Origin: CAZYSK01 sp964649415
GTDB lineage: Bacteria; Chloroflexota; Anaerolineae; B4-G1
Direction of reading: 5' to 3'
Length of the DNA stretch: 13,060 bases
Assembly (NCBI GenBank): GCA_964649415.1
Contig: CAZYSK010000127.1
Coordinates: forward strand, 1-13,060
A program made the position numbers and the translations under genes. Each line of letters starts with the position of its first letter. Within the stretch, counting starts at the first letter, position 1. The notes under the pieces were generated by a model. That model saw only the letters and a program-made list of their open reading frames with translations, was not told where the DNA came from and did no database searches. Shown here piece after piece: positions 5,992 to 12,801 of this stretch.

Positions 5992-6139
5992 GAACCGCAC
6001 TCCCGCCCGCCGTCGCCAAGAGTGCAGAACCGCACTCCCGCCCGCCGTCAGCACAGAGCGAAGAACCGCACTCCCGCCCGCTGTCGCCACAGAGCGAAGA
6101 ACCGCACTCCGCTACGCTCCGTGCGTAACTACGAACGGG
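5992..6139. repeat. Four 36-bp tandem repeats between divergent promoters
   Basis: Copies of GAACCGCACTCCCGCCCGC begin at 5992, 6027, 6063 and 6099 (the last diverges to GAACCGCACTCCGCTACG), spaced 35-36 bp. Spacers carry CAAGAGTGC or CACAGAGCGAA. The last copy runs into GTGCGTAACTACGAACGGG, which matches the tail of the 60-bp CPBP repeats. The array fills the space between the ybdK promoter and the degV promoter, with no plausible gene. Confidence 0.85.
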
Positions 6140-6159
6140 AAGCGGACGAGGCTGTTTTG

Positions 6160-6188
6160 TTGACAAGGTCTTGGTCCTGTGGTATCGT
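6160..6188 (+). promoter_or_regulatory. Promoter for degV
   Basis: A perfect -35 TTGACA (6160-6165), 17 nt, then TATCGT (6183-6188) as -10. A start near 6195 would give a leader of about 140 nt before the GTG at 6333. Confidence 0.65.
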
Positions 6189-6276
6189 AGCCGCGCGTGT
6201 CGGCTGCAATTGAGGCTGATTTCTCGGGTCTGGAGTGGGGGTTTAGTCGGCGTACGACCTTGCTTGGGATGGTTCG

Positions 6277-6299
6277 GCGGACGTACGGTCAACGTCCGC
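6277..6299 (+). promoter_or_regulatory. Hairpin/inverted repeat in the degV leader
   Basis: GCGGACGT (6277-6284), a 7-nt loop, ACGTCCGC (6292-6299): a perfect 8-bp stem in the leader. Its core, GGACGTACGGTCAACGTCC (6279-6297), matches two elements in the pst leader (10546-10564, inverted; 10595-10613). Confidence 0.6.
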
Positions 6300-6332
6300 G
6301 GTGTCCTTGACCGGATGAAAAAGGAGGCAGAC

Positions 6333-7199
6333 GTGGACCTTGATCGCGCGTCTATGGCAGGCATACACATCGTGACCGATAGCAGTTGCGACCTTCCGCG
6401 GCGGCTTCTGGAGCGCTTCAAGATAGACGTCGTGCCACTCGTCATTCGCTTTGGGTCAGAGACGTACGACGATGGCCAGTTGTCCAGCGAGGAGTTCTGG
6501 CAGAAGAGCGCCGGGTCACATCATCCGCAGACCTCGCAGCCTTCGGTGGGCGCATTTGAACAGCTCTTCGAGCGGATAGTTGCGGGGGGCAAGCGTGTGC
6601 TGTGCCTGACAATCACGAGCAAGCACAGCGGCACATTCAACGCGGCCCACGTGGCCGCCCAGCGCTTCGGCGAGGCGGTGAGTGTCTTTGATTCTCTGTC
6701 CTTGTCCGTGGGCCTGGGGGTGCAGGCGCTGGCGGCGGCGCAGGCTGCACGGGCCGGGCGCTCGCTGCAAGAGATCATCGCGGTGCTGGAGGGCCTGCGG
6801 GAGCAGGTGCGGGTGACGATTGTGCTGGATACACTGGAGAGCCTGCGACGCGGAGGGCGGGCGGATGGGTTCATTGCGGTCATAGACCGGATGACGCGCG
6901 TGTTGAACATCAAGACTGTGGTGAACATAGTAGACGGCCAGTTGCGGCTCTTGGGAGCTGTCCGGTCGTTTGAGGGTGGCCTGAGGCGGGTGTTGAATCA
7001 GGTCGAGCGGCTAGGGCCATTGGAGCACCTGGCCGTCCTGCACACGTGCAGGCAGGGGACTGCGGAGGCAATGGCCGACCGGTTGGCCGAACGGGTCGGT
7101 TTCCCCAGGGAGCGTGTGTGGGTGTGGGAGACGGGCGGGGTGTTGGCCTGCCACGCGGGGGCCGGGGTGGTCGGCGTGATGGCGGTGCCTGTCCGCTGA
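6333..7199 (+). CDS. DegV family protein (FakB-like fatty-acid-binding)
   Basis: A 288-residue cytoplasmic protein of the DegV family. Members bind a long-chain fatty acid; FakB proteins present it to the FakA kinase, although no fakA is visible here. Visible motifs are IHIVTDSSCDLP (11-22), the conserved TSQPS (67-71), TSKHSGTF (95-102) in the lipid-binding region, VFDSLSLSVGLG (118-129), DTLESLRRGGR (166-176) and, near the C-terminus, HTCRQGTAEAMADRL and CHAGAGVVGV. I chose GTG at 6333 because AAGGAGG (6321-6327) is five bases upstream; ATG 6354 is the alternative, and the longer open frame from 6171 overlaps the promoter. It is probably monocistronic: a 600-bp repeat array follows. Confidence 0.9.
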   Translation: MDLDRASMAGIHIVTDSSCDLPRRLLERFKIDVVPLVIRFGSETYDDGQLSSEEFWQKSAGSHHPQTSQPSVGAFEQLFERIVAGGKRVLCLTITSKHSGTFNAAHVAAQRFGEAVSVFDSLSLSVGLGVQALAAAQAARAGRSLQEIIAVLEGLREQVRVTIVLDTLESLRRGGRADGFIAVIDRMTRVLNIKTVVNIVDGQLRLLGAVRSFEGGLRRVLNQVERLGPLEHLAVLHTCRQGTAEAMADRLAERVGFPRERVWVWETGGVLACHAGAGVVGVMAVPVR

Positions 7200-7200
7200 C

Positions 7201-7790
7201 TGCGCGGTTGGGAAGTCGCGGGTACGAGGGGGCGGGAAGGGGTCATTTGACCCAAGTGTGAATCGCGGGTGCGAGGGGCGGAGGAGGGGACGCGATTGGG
7301 AAATCGCGGCTACGGGGGGCGGGCGTNNNNNNNNNNNNNNNNNNNNNNNNNNNNNNNNNNNNNNNNNNNNNNNNNNNNNNNNNNNNNNNNNNNNNNNNNN
7401 NNNNNNNNNNNNNNNNNNNNNNNNNNCGAGGGGCGGAGGAGGGGACGCGATTGGGAAATCGCGGCTACGGGGGGCGGGCGTGGTTGGGAAGTCGCGGGTA
7501 CGAGGGGGCGGGAAGGGGTCATTTGACCCAAGTGTGAATCGCGGGTGCGAGGTGGCGGAGGGGGGACGCGATTGGGAAATCGCGGCTACGAGGGGCGGGC
7601 GTGGTTGGGAAGTCGCGGGTACGAGGTGGCGGGGAGGGGTCATTTGACCCCAATGTGAATCGTGGGTACGAGGGGCGGAGGAGGGGACGCGATTGGGAAA
7701 TCGCGGCTACGGGGGGCGGGCGTGGTTGGGCAGTCGCGGGTACGAGGGGACGCGATTGGGAAATCGCGGGTACAGGGCGGGGTCTCGCGG
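7201..7790. repeat. Array of 121-bp tandem repeats with internal palindromes
   Basis: CGCGATTGGG starts at 7291, 7446, 7567, 7688 and 7751; intact units (7446 to 7567 and 7567 to 7688) are 121 bp, and the last spacing is 63 bp, a truncated unit. Each unit holds the palindrome GCGATT-GGG-AAATCGC, a related GTTGGGAAGTCGCGGGTACG block, and GGGTCATTTGACCC (with GGGGTCATTTGACCCC at 7637-7652). The submotif TCGCGGSTACGAGG recurs several times per unit. No gene is evident; the open frames across it are repeat translations. The array separates degV from the Pho regulator and may carry terminators for degV. Confidence 0.88.
7327..7426. other. Assembly gap (100 N)
   Basis: Exactly 100 unknown bases, the usual placeholder for a gap of unknown length, inside the 121-bp repeat array. 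The true number of repeat units is therefore unknown, and sequence could be missing here. Confidence 0.97.
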
Positions 7791-7811
7791 CAAAGGGATG
7801 GATGGTAGGCT

Positions 7812-8519
7812 ATGGATAATCGCGTATTGGTTGTAGAAGATGAGCCGACGTTGCTGGACACGCTGGAATACAATTTGACGCGCCAGGGATACGAGGTCTA
7901 CACGGCTGCCGACGGGCCGAGCGCTCTGGACGTGGCGCGGCAGGAGCAGCCGGACCTTATCGTCCTGGACGTCATGCTCCCCGGTATGGACGGTTTCGAG
8001 GTCTGCCGCGTTCTGCGCCAGGAGATGAGTGTGCCCATCTTGATGCTCACCGCCCGGGATGAAGAGGTGGACAAGGTGGTGGGGCTGGAGGTGGGAGCGG
8101 ACGACTACATGACCAAACCGTTCAGCATGCGGGAGCTCATGGCCCGGGTCAAGGCGTTGCTGCGGCGGGTGCGACTCGTTCGGGAAGAGGTGGCCGCGGA
8201 GAACGGTGAGGGCAAAGTAGGGAAACTCAGCATCGGAAACCTATCCATGGACCTGGCGCGCCGCGAGGTGATGCTCCAGGGGCAACTGCTGCGCTTGAAG
8301 CCCAAGGAGTATGAGTTGTTGGTCTTCCTGGCCCGCAATCGTGGCATGGTCCTATCCCGTGATCTGATCCTGGAGCGGGTGTGGGGGTGGGATTACGGCG
8401 GGGGCAGCCGCACCGTGGACGTGCACGTGCGCTGGCTGCGGGAGAAGATCGAGCCCGACCCGGCCAACCCGGTGCGTATCGTGACTGTGCGAGGCGTGGG
8501 CTATCGCTTCGAGGGGTGA
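7812..8519 (+). CDS. phoB: PhoB-type response regulator (OmpR family)
   Basis: A 235-residue two-component regulator. The receiver domain (about 3-118) has the acidic pocket E9-D10, phospho-acceptor D53 (VLDVMLPGMDG), T80 and K102 (TKPF). The C-terminal winged-helix domain (about 137-233) shows LRLKPKEYELL, SRDLILERVWGWDY, RTVDVHVRWLREKI and VRGVGYRF. Role: when phosphorylated by the adjacent kinase, it should bind 11-bp-period Pho boxes. Its placement beside a PhoR-like kinase and pstS supports PhoB/PhoP over other OmpR regulators. Start ATG 7812 fits the usual N-terminus (MDNRVLVVEDE); the RBS is weak (GGTAGG close to the start). Three bases separate its stop from the kinase ATG, so the two form one operon. 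Confidence 0.93.
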   Translation: MDNRVLVVEDEPTLLDTLEYNLTRQGYEVYTAADGPSALDVARQEQPDLIVLDVMLPGMDGFEVCRVLRQEMSVPILMLTARDEEVDKVVGLEVGADDYMTKPFSMRELMARVKALLRRVRLVREEVAAENGEGKVGKLSIGNLSMDLARREVMLQGQLLRLKPKEYELLVFLARNRGMVLSRDLILERVWGWDYGGGSRTVDVHVRWLREKIEPDPANPVRIVTVRGVGYRFEG

Positions 8520-8522
8520 GGC

Positions 8523-10388
8523 ATGTTCCTGCGCATGCGCTGGCGCATCGCTATTCCATACATGGTCCTGATTCTGGTGGCCATGGCGGTGCTGTCCATC
8601 TACCTGTCACACATAGTGCGCGACACCTACCTGGATGATCTGGAGGTCCATTTGGCGACGGAGGCTCGCCTGATTGGAGACGTGCTGGCATCCTCGGGCG
8701 CAGCGGGGGTCGATGGTGCGTCCGGGGCGGCGTCTGCACCGACGTGGGATGGTTCAGGGGGCAATTACGACGCGTTGGCCCGCCGCTACGCAGAGCTGCT
8801 GATCGCCCACGTGGCCATCATCGGGGCAGACGGGACTGTGCTGGGTGAGTCTGAGAAGGGGCGGAACCAGGTAGGCAATCAACTGTACCGGCCAGAGGTG
8901 CAACAGGCGCTGGCCGAGGGTCAGGGCAGCAGCCTGCGTTCCAGCGGGCCGGATGGCTCCGATATAATGTACGTGGCGGTTCCGGTGGTGCTGGGGGACC
9001 GTGTGAGCGGCTTCGTGCGGGTTGCGTTGCCGTTGAGTCAGGTTGAAGCCAACGTCGCACGCCTGCGGAGGGCGATTCTGTCGGCCGCGCTGCTTGCGGC
9101 GTTGGGGGTTGTGGTCCTGGCTATCCTGGTCGCGGAGCGTACTGCGCGGCCAGTACGCCAGTTGACGGAAGTCGTCCGGCGCGTGGCTGAGGGCGACCTC
9201 AGCGCGCGACTCTTGCCTACGACGAACGATGAAGTCGGCACGCTTACCCGCTCGTTCAACCAGATGTCTGATCGGCTCCGGGGGACTATCGCCAAGCTGG
9301 TTGAGGAACGGAATCGGCTGACGACGGTGCTGGACAACATGGCGGACGGCGTGATCATCACGGATGGGGATGGGCGCGTCCGGCTCATCAACCCGGCTGC
9401 CGCGCGGTTGCTGGGTATCGACGAGGAAGTGGCGTTGGCCCGTCCCTTTGCCCAGGTGGCGCGCGACCACCAGATCATCGAGCTGTGGCAGCAGTGCTAC
9501 GAGCAGCGGGAGGAGCAGTTTGAATCGGTGGAGCTGAGCCACCAGGGGGTGTTCCTGCAGGCGATTGTGACGCCGCTGCAGGAGGCCGGGCCGCAGGCTT
9601 CGCTGGTGATCCTCCAGGATCTGACTCGGATCCGGCGGCTGGAGACGGTACGCCGGGATTTCATCAGCAATATCTCGCACGAACTGCGCACGCCGCTGGC
9701 GTCATTGAGGGCGGTGGTGGACACGCTGCGGGACGGGGCGCTGGCGGATCCGCCGGCGGCTGAGCGATTCCTGAATCGGATGGACATCGAGGTGGACGCA
9801 CTGGCCCAGATGGTGCGGGAGTTGCTGGAACTGTCGCGCATTGAGTCGGGGCAGGTGCCGTTTCGACTGAAGGCGGTGAGCGTGGAAGAGGTGGTGGGCC
9901 AGGCGGTGGAACGGCTGCGTCCCCAGGCGGAGCGGGCGGAGCTGACGCTCTCTGTGGATCTGTCGCCTGACCTGCCGCCGGTCCTGGCGGACGTGGAGCG
10001 AGCACAGCAGGTGATCACGAACCTGGTTCACAACGCGATCAAGTTCACGCCGGCGGGAGGCCGTGTCCACGTCTCAGGCTATTCCTTCCGCATCTCGAGT
10101 GCGGGGGATGTTCAGCCTGAAGGGTTGAGCCTGGACTACGAGGCACTCACCTCGGGCGACTGGGTGCTGATCAGTGTGGAGGATACGGGCGTAGGTATCT
10201 CCGCCAGCGACCTGCCCCGCATCTTTGAACGCTTCTACAAGGCAGACCGGGCACGCTCTGGCGGGGGGACCGGCCTGGGTCTGGCCATCGCCAAGCACAT
10301 CGTCCAGGTCCACGGGGGGCACATCTGGGCCAAGAGCGTCGAAGGGCAGGGCTCGACGTTTCAGGTGGCGCTTCCGGCCTTAACATAG
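8523..10388 (+). CDS. phoR: PhoR-type sensor histidine kinase
   Basis: A 621-residue membrane kinase. Order: TM1 (about 9-30), an extracytoplasmic sensor (31-182, with GADGTVLGES and MYVAVPVV typical of PAS/CACHE-like PhoR sensors), TM2 (184-204), HAMP (205-258), a cytoplasmic PAS (about 264-370, NMADGVIITDGDGRVRLINP), dimerisation/phosphoacceptor with H386 (FISNISHELRTPLASLR), and ATPase with N-box TNLVHNAIKF (499-508), DTGVG (554-558), FERFYKADR and GTGLGLAIAKH (582-592). All catalytic residues are present. It should autophosphorylate at H386 and phosphorylate D53 of the upstream regulator in response to phosphate, probably through the Pst complex. The insert RISSAGDVQPEGLSLDYEAL after the N-box is somewhat long. 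The TAG stop overlaps the first interval of the downstream Pho-box array. Confidence 0.93.
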   Translation: MFLRMRWRIAIPYMVLILVAMAVLSIYLSHIVRDTYLDDLEVHLATEARLIGDVLASSGAAGVDGASGAASAPTWDGSGGNYDALARRYAELLIAHVAIIGADGTVLGESEKGRNQVGNQLYRPEVQQALAEGQGSSLRSSGPDGSDIMYVAVPVVLGDRVSGFVRVALPLSQVEANVARLRRAILSAALLAALGVVVLAILVAERTARPVRQLTEVVRRVAEGDLSARLLPTTNDEVGTLTRSFNQMSDRLRGTIAKLVEERNRLTTVLDNMADGVIITDGDGRVRLINPAAARLLGIDEEVALARPFAQVARDHQIIELWQQCYEQREEQFESVELSHQGVFLQAIVTPLQEAGPQASLVILQDLTRIRRLETVRRDFISNISHELRTPLASLRAVVDTLRDGALADPPAAERFLNRMDIEVDALAQMVRELLELSRIESGQVPFRLKAVSVEEVVGQAVERLRPQAERAELTLSVDLSPDLPPVLADVERAQQVITNLVHNAIKFTPAGGRVHVSGYSFRISSAGDVQPEGLSLDYEALTSGDWVLISVEDTGVGISASDLPRIFERFYKADRARSGGGTGLGLAIAKHIVQVHGGHIWAKSVEGQGSTFQVALPALT

Positions 10389-10454
10389 TGTTAACAACCT
10401 CCTAACTCCCTGCTAATCTTTCCCAAAACGCTGTTAATACAAGCATGATACAAT
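10380..10454 (+). promoter_or_regulatory. Pho-box array and promoter for the small ORF-pstS transcript
   Basis: Six TTAACA-like hexamers lie at an exact 11-bp period: TTAACA (10380), TTAACA (10391), CTAACT (10402), CTAATC (10413), CAAAAC (10424), TAATAC (10435). An extended -10, TG-A-TACAAT (TACAAT 10449-10454), follows, with the last boxes occupying the -35 zone. This is the architecture of PhoP/PhoB-activated promoters, which use tandem 11-bp repeats (TTAACA-like in Bacillus PhoP). There is no good -35, as expected for an activator-dependent promoter. The first box and its spacer overlap the kinase stop codon. Confidence 0.8.
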
Positions 10455-10460
10455 CGCTCC

Positions 10461-10607
10461 GTTGGGTGAGGGATGGGCCTTGGCCTGTCCAAGTTACCCA
10501 TGCAAGGCGGTGCGGCTATCTTTTCCGGACAGTGTCGGGCTCGGTGGACATTGACTATGCGTCCGGGGTAGGATGATACGCGTGCAACTTCGCTGGACGT
10601 ATGATCA
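10461..10607 (+). other. Structured leader of the pst transcript
   Basis: Between the expected transcription start (about 10461) and the small ORF there is no gene. Short inverted repeats are visible: TTGGGT ... ACCCA (about 10461-10492) enclosing CTTGG ... CCAAG. A 19-bp element, GGACATTGACTATGCGTCC (10546-10564), faces an inverted copy, GGACGTATGATCAATGTCC (10595-10613), so the pair could form a long imperfect stem with a 30-nt loop. The second copy overlaps the first candidate start codon of the small ORF. Confidence 0.45.
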
Positions 10608-10871
10608 ATGTCCGTAATAACGCAGGCGGTGGGAGTTGGGCCGGTGTATTCCTCTTACGCCCAACTGATGAACATGTTGGCCCAGGGTTGGCAGATCGAA
10701 CCGCCTGTCTACGTGCGTCCACGCTGGCGCTCACGGATGCGCTTGAAGAAGGAGAGTACCTATCACTTCGTGCTTTGGCGTGGGGATAGGGTCAGTCTGG
10801 TCAGTGTGGTAGGTTGCCCGGAGGTCGAGCAGTTTCTCGATAGTAACAAGTTAGCTGTCGACCGTCTTTGA
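10608..10871 (+). CDS. Small hypothetical protein between the Pho promoter and pstS
   Basis: An 87-residue basic soluble protein (if started at ATG 10608) that I cannot name. Its composition looks genuinely coding: SYAQLMNMLAQGWQIEPPVY (15-34), then RPRWRSRMRLKKESTYHFVLW (about 37-57, strongly basic), and an acidic/hydrophobic end PEVEQFLDSNKLAVDRL (71-87). There is no signal peptide or membrane segment. The start is uncertain: ATG 10608 lacks an RBS, whereas GTG 10644 has GGGAG (10631-10635) eight bases upstream and would give VYSSYAQLM as the N-terminus (75 residues). It lies on the Pho-box transcript upstream of pstS, so its expression should rise in low phosphate. The cytoplasmic basic character could suit an accessory or nucleic-acid-binding role, but this is only inference. 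Confidence 0.62.
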   Translation: MSVITQAVGVGPVYSSYAQLMNMLAQGWQIEPPVYVRPRWRSRMRLKKESTYHFVLWRGDRVSLVSVVGCPEVEQFLDSNKLAVDRL

Positions 10872-10904
10872 AGACGTACGTAGGTTGTGTAGATGTACGT
10901 CTTC
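10863..10904 (+). terminator. Competing hairpins after the small ORF
   Basis: GAAGACGTAC (10870-10879), a 15-nt loop, GTACGTCTTC (10895-10904): a perfect 10-bp stem starting at the stop codon. The AAGACG arm can alternatively pair with CGTCTT at 10863-10868, so two hairpins are mutually exclusive. There is no T-run, so this is more likely an mRNA stability or processing element, or an attenuator between the small ORF and pstS, than a full terminator. Confidence 0.5.
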
Positions 10905-11007
10905 GCGCGTCAGAATCCGATGCGGAGGGTGGTTGATTGACTAGTTCTACCGGTTCTGAGGATGAGGGTTTGTGCATATGCCAATTGAGGAATATCAAAA
11001 ACTGAGA

Positions 11008-11020
11008 ATAGGAGGAGAAA
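11008..11020 (+). promoter_or_regulatory. Ribosome-binding site deciding the pstS GTG start
   Basis: TAGGAGGAGAAA immediately precedes GTG at 11021. The next codons form a basic signal-peptide start (HKNRLYAIL), which supports this non-ATG start. Confidence 0.85.
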
Positions 11021-12703
11021 GTGCACAAGAATAGGTTGTACGCCATTTTGATAGGTTTGCTGGTGCTGTCGCTCTTGGTGGCGGCAGTGGGTTGCCAGCA
11101 GACAACCCCGACGGAAGCGCCCATCGAAGAGGCGCCAGCGGAAGAACAGGAGCCGGCGGAAGCTCCGGCCGAACCCGAGGCGGCGGGCGAGAAGATCTCG
11201 GTGGCCGGCTCCACGACGGTGCAGCCGGTGGCCGAGGCGGTGGCGGAGGCGTTCACCGCCAAGAACCCCAACGTGCAGGTCGACATCCAGGGCGGCGGCT
11301 CGAGCGTGGGCGTCAAGTCGGCGGGTGAGGGCACGGTGGACATCGGCGCGGCCTCTCGCGAGGTCAAGGAATCCGAGCTGGCGGACTTCCCCAACCTGGT
11401 GATCCACACGATCGCGCGGGACGGCATCGCCATCGCGGTGAATCCTGACGTGGCGGTGGACGGGCTGGCCAAGGATGAGGTACGGGACATCTTCGCCGGT
11501 GAGATCACGAACTGGAGCGAGGTCGGCGGGCCTGACGCACCGATCACGGTCGTCTCCCGCGAGGAAGGGTCCGGCACGCGTGGGGCCTTCGAGGAGATGG
11601 TGATGGGCAAGGAAGGGCCTCCCATTGTGGACACGGCCATCCTGTTCCCCTCCAACGGTGCGGTCCGCACGGCGGTCTCGACCACGCCTGATTCCATCGG
11701 CTTCCTGTCCTTCGGCTACCTGGACGCCAGCGTGAAGGCGTTGGCCGTGGACGGCGTCGATGCGACCGTGGCGAACGCGCTCAACGGCAGCTACCCTGTG
11801 GTGCGCCCGCTCAACATGCTGACCGACGGCGAGCCCAGCGGGATCGTCAAGGACTTCCTGGACTTCGTCCTGAGCGAAGCGGGACAGGCCATCGTCGTCG
11901 AGGAAGGGTACATCTCCGTGCTCGGTGGCGGTGAGGCGGAATCGGATGTGCCCACCGGGCTGTCTGGCAACATCAACGTTGCTGGCTCGACGACCGTGCA
12001 GCCGGTGGCCGAGGCGCTGGCCGAGGCGTTCGGCGCCTACAACCCGGACGTGCAGGTCGACATCCAGGGCGGCGGCTCGAGCGTCGGCGTCAAGTCCGCA
12101 GGTGAGGGCACGGTGGACATCGGCGCGGCCTCTCGCGAGGTCAAGGAATCTGAGTTGGCGGACTTCCCCAACCTGGCTATCCACACGATCGCGCGGGACG
12201 GCATCGCCATCGCGGTGAACCCGGACGTGGCCGTGGACGGGCTGACGAAGGACGAGGTGCGCGACATCTTCGCCGGTGAGATCATGAACTGGAGCGAGGT
12301 CGGTGGTCCGGACGCGGTGATCACGGTCATCTCCCGTGAGGAAGGGTCCGGCACGCGGGGAGCGTTCGAGGAGATGGTGATGGGCAAGGAAGGGCCTCCG
12401 ATTGTGGACACGGCCATCCTGTTCCCCTCCAACGGCGCGGTCCGCACGGCAGTCTCGACCACGCCTGACTCCATCGCTTTCTTGTCCTTCGGCTACCTGG
12501 ACGAGAGCGTGAAGGCGTTGGCCGTGGACGGCGTCGATGCGACCGTGGAGAACGCGCTCAACGGCAGCTACCCCGTGGTGCGCCCGCTCAACATGCTGAC
12601 CGATGGCGCGCCTGGCGAGTTGGCCCAAGCCTGGCTAGACTTCATCCTCAGCGCTGAGGGACAGGCTATCGTTGTCGAGGAAGGATACATCGCTGTAGAG
12701 TAG
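11021..12703 (+). CDS. pstS: Tandem-domain phosphate-binding lipoprotein PstS
   Basis: A 560-residue secreted phosphate-binding protein made of two PstS domains. A signal peptide (1-24, IGLLVLSLLVAAVGC) ends at lipobox Cys25, followed by a Glu/Ala/Pro linker (26-57). Domain A spans about 58-299 and domain B about 317-559, joined by a short Gly/Glu/Asp linker (300-316). Each holds AGSTTVQPV, GGGSSVGVKSAGEGTVDIGA and SREEGSGTRGAFEE, the phosphate-binding loops. By eye the domains differ at about 26 of 241 aligned positions, offset by 259 residues (777 bp), so the duplication is recent or homogenised. A normal PstS has one such domain. Role: captures phosphate outside the membrane for the PstCAB transporter, which is not in this window. 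The gene is driven by the upstream Pho boxes and ends before a strong terminator. Confidence 0.93.
   Translation: MHKNRLYAILIGLLVLSLLVAAVGCQQTTPTEAPIEEAPAEEQEPAEAPAEPEAAGEKISVAGSTTVQPVAEAVAEAFTAKNPNVQVDIQGGGSSVGVKSAGEGTVDIGAASREVKESELADFPNLVIHTIARDGIAIAVNPDVAVDGLAKDEVRDIFAGEITNWSEVGGPDAPITVVSREEGSGTRGAFEEMVMGKEGPPIVDTAILFPSNGAVRTAVSTTPDSIGFLSFGYLDASVKALAVDGVDATVANALNGSYPVVRPLNMLTDGEPSGIVKDFLDFVLSEAGQAIVVEEGYISVLGGGEAESDVPTGLSGNINVAGSTTVQPVAEALAEAFGAYNPDVQVDIQGGGSSVGVKSAGEGTVDIGAASREVKESELADFPNLAIHTIARDGIAIAVNPDVAVDGLTKDEVRDIFAGEIMNWSEVGGPDAVITVISREEGSGTRGAFEEMVMGKEGPPIVDTAILFPSNGAVRTAVSTTPDSIAFLSFGYLDESVKALAVDGVDATVENALNGSYPVVRPLNMLTDGAPGELAQAWLDFILSAEGQAIVVEEGYIAVE
11195..12700. repeat. 777-bp-offset internal duplication within pstS
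   Basis: The nucleotide sequence from about 11195 to 11915 is repeated from about 11972 to 12700, with near-identity over long stretches (for example around 11315-11400 and 12092-12177). Differences rise in the last 100 bp of each copy, where domain A reads GEPSGIVKDFLDFVLSEAGQ and domain B reads GAPGELAQAWLDFILSAEGQ. Confidence 0.9.
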
Positions 12704-12729
12704 TAGCCTGCCTGTCTCCGGCTGTGTAC

Positions 12730-12767
12730 AGGTGCGACGCGCCCAAGGCGCGTCGCACCTTGTTTTC
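12730..12767 (+). terminator. Intrinsic terminator of pstS
   Basis: A 14-bp GC-rich stem, AGGTGCGACGCGCC (12730-12743) and GGCGCGTCGCACCT (12747-12760) with a 3-nt loop, is followed by TGTTTTC. It lies 27 nt after the stop codon: a strong rho-independent terminator. Confidence 0.93.
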
Positions 12768-12801
12768 ATGTGGCACGGCTTCATGTGCGGCCAAGTCGAG
12801 G

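Noticed and set aside
6171..6332. N-terminal extension of DegV from ATG 6171
   Set aside because: It overlaps the -10 region, and the strong RBS at 6321-6327 points to GTG 6333.
5936..6445. N-terminal extension of the ybdK-like ligase to 6445
   Set aside because: It would translate the 36-bp repeats and cross its own promoter and the degV promoter; the family starts at ATG 5935.
7201..7790. CRISPR array or protein-coding repeat gene
   Set aside because: Units repeat over their full 121 bp with no variable spacers, and open frames change between copies and run through the gap of Ns.
10910..12628. 572-codon open frame on the minus strand
   Set aside because: It is antisense to pstS and reflects the GC-rich codon pattern; its internal duplication simply mirrors the two PstS domains, and it lacks recognisable motifs.
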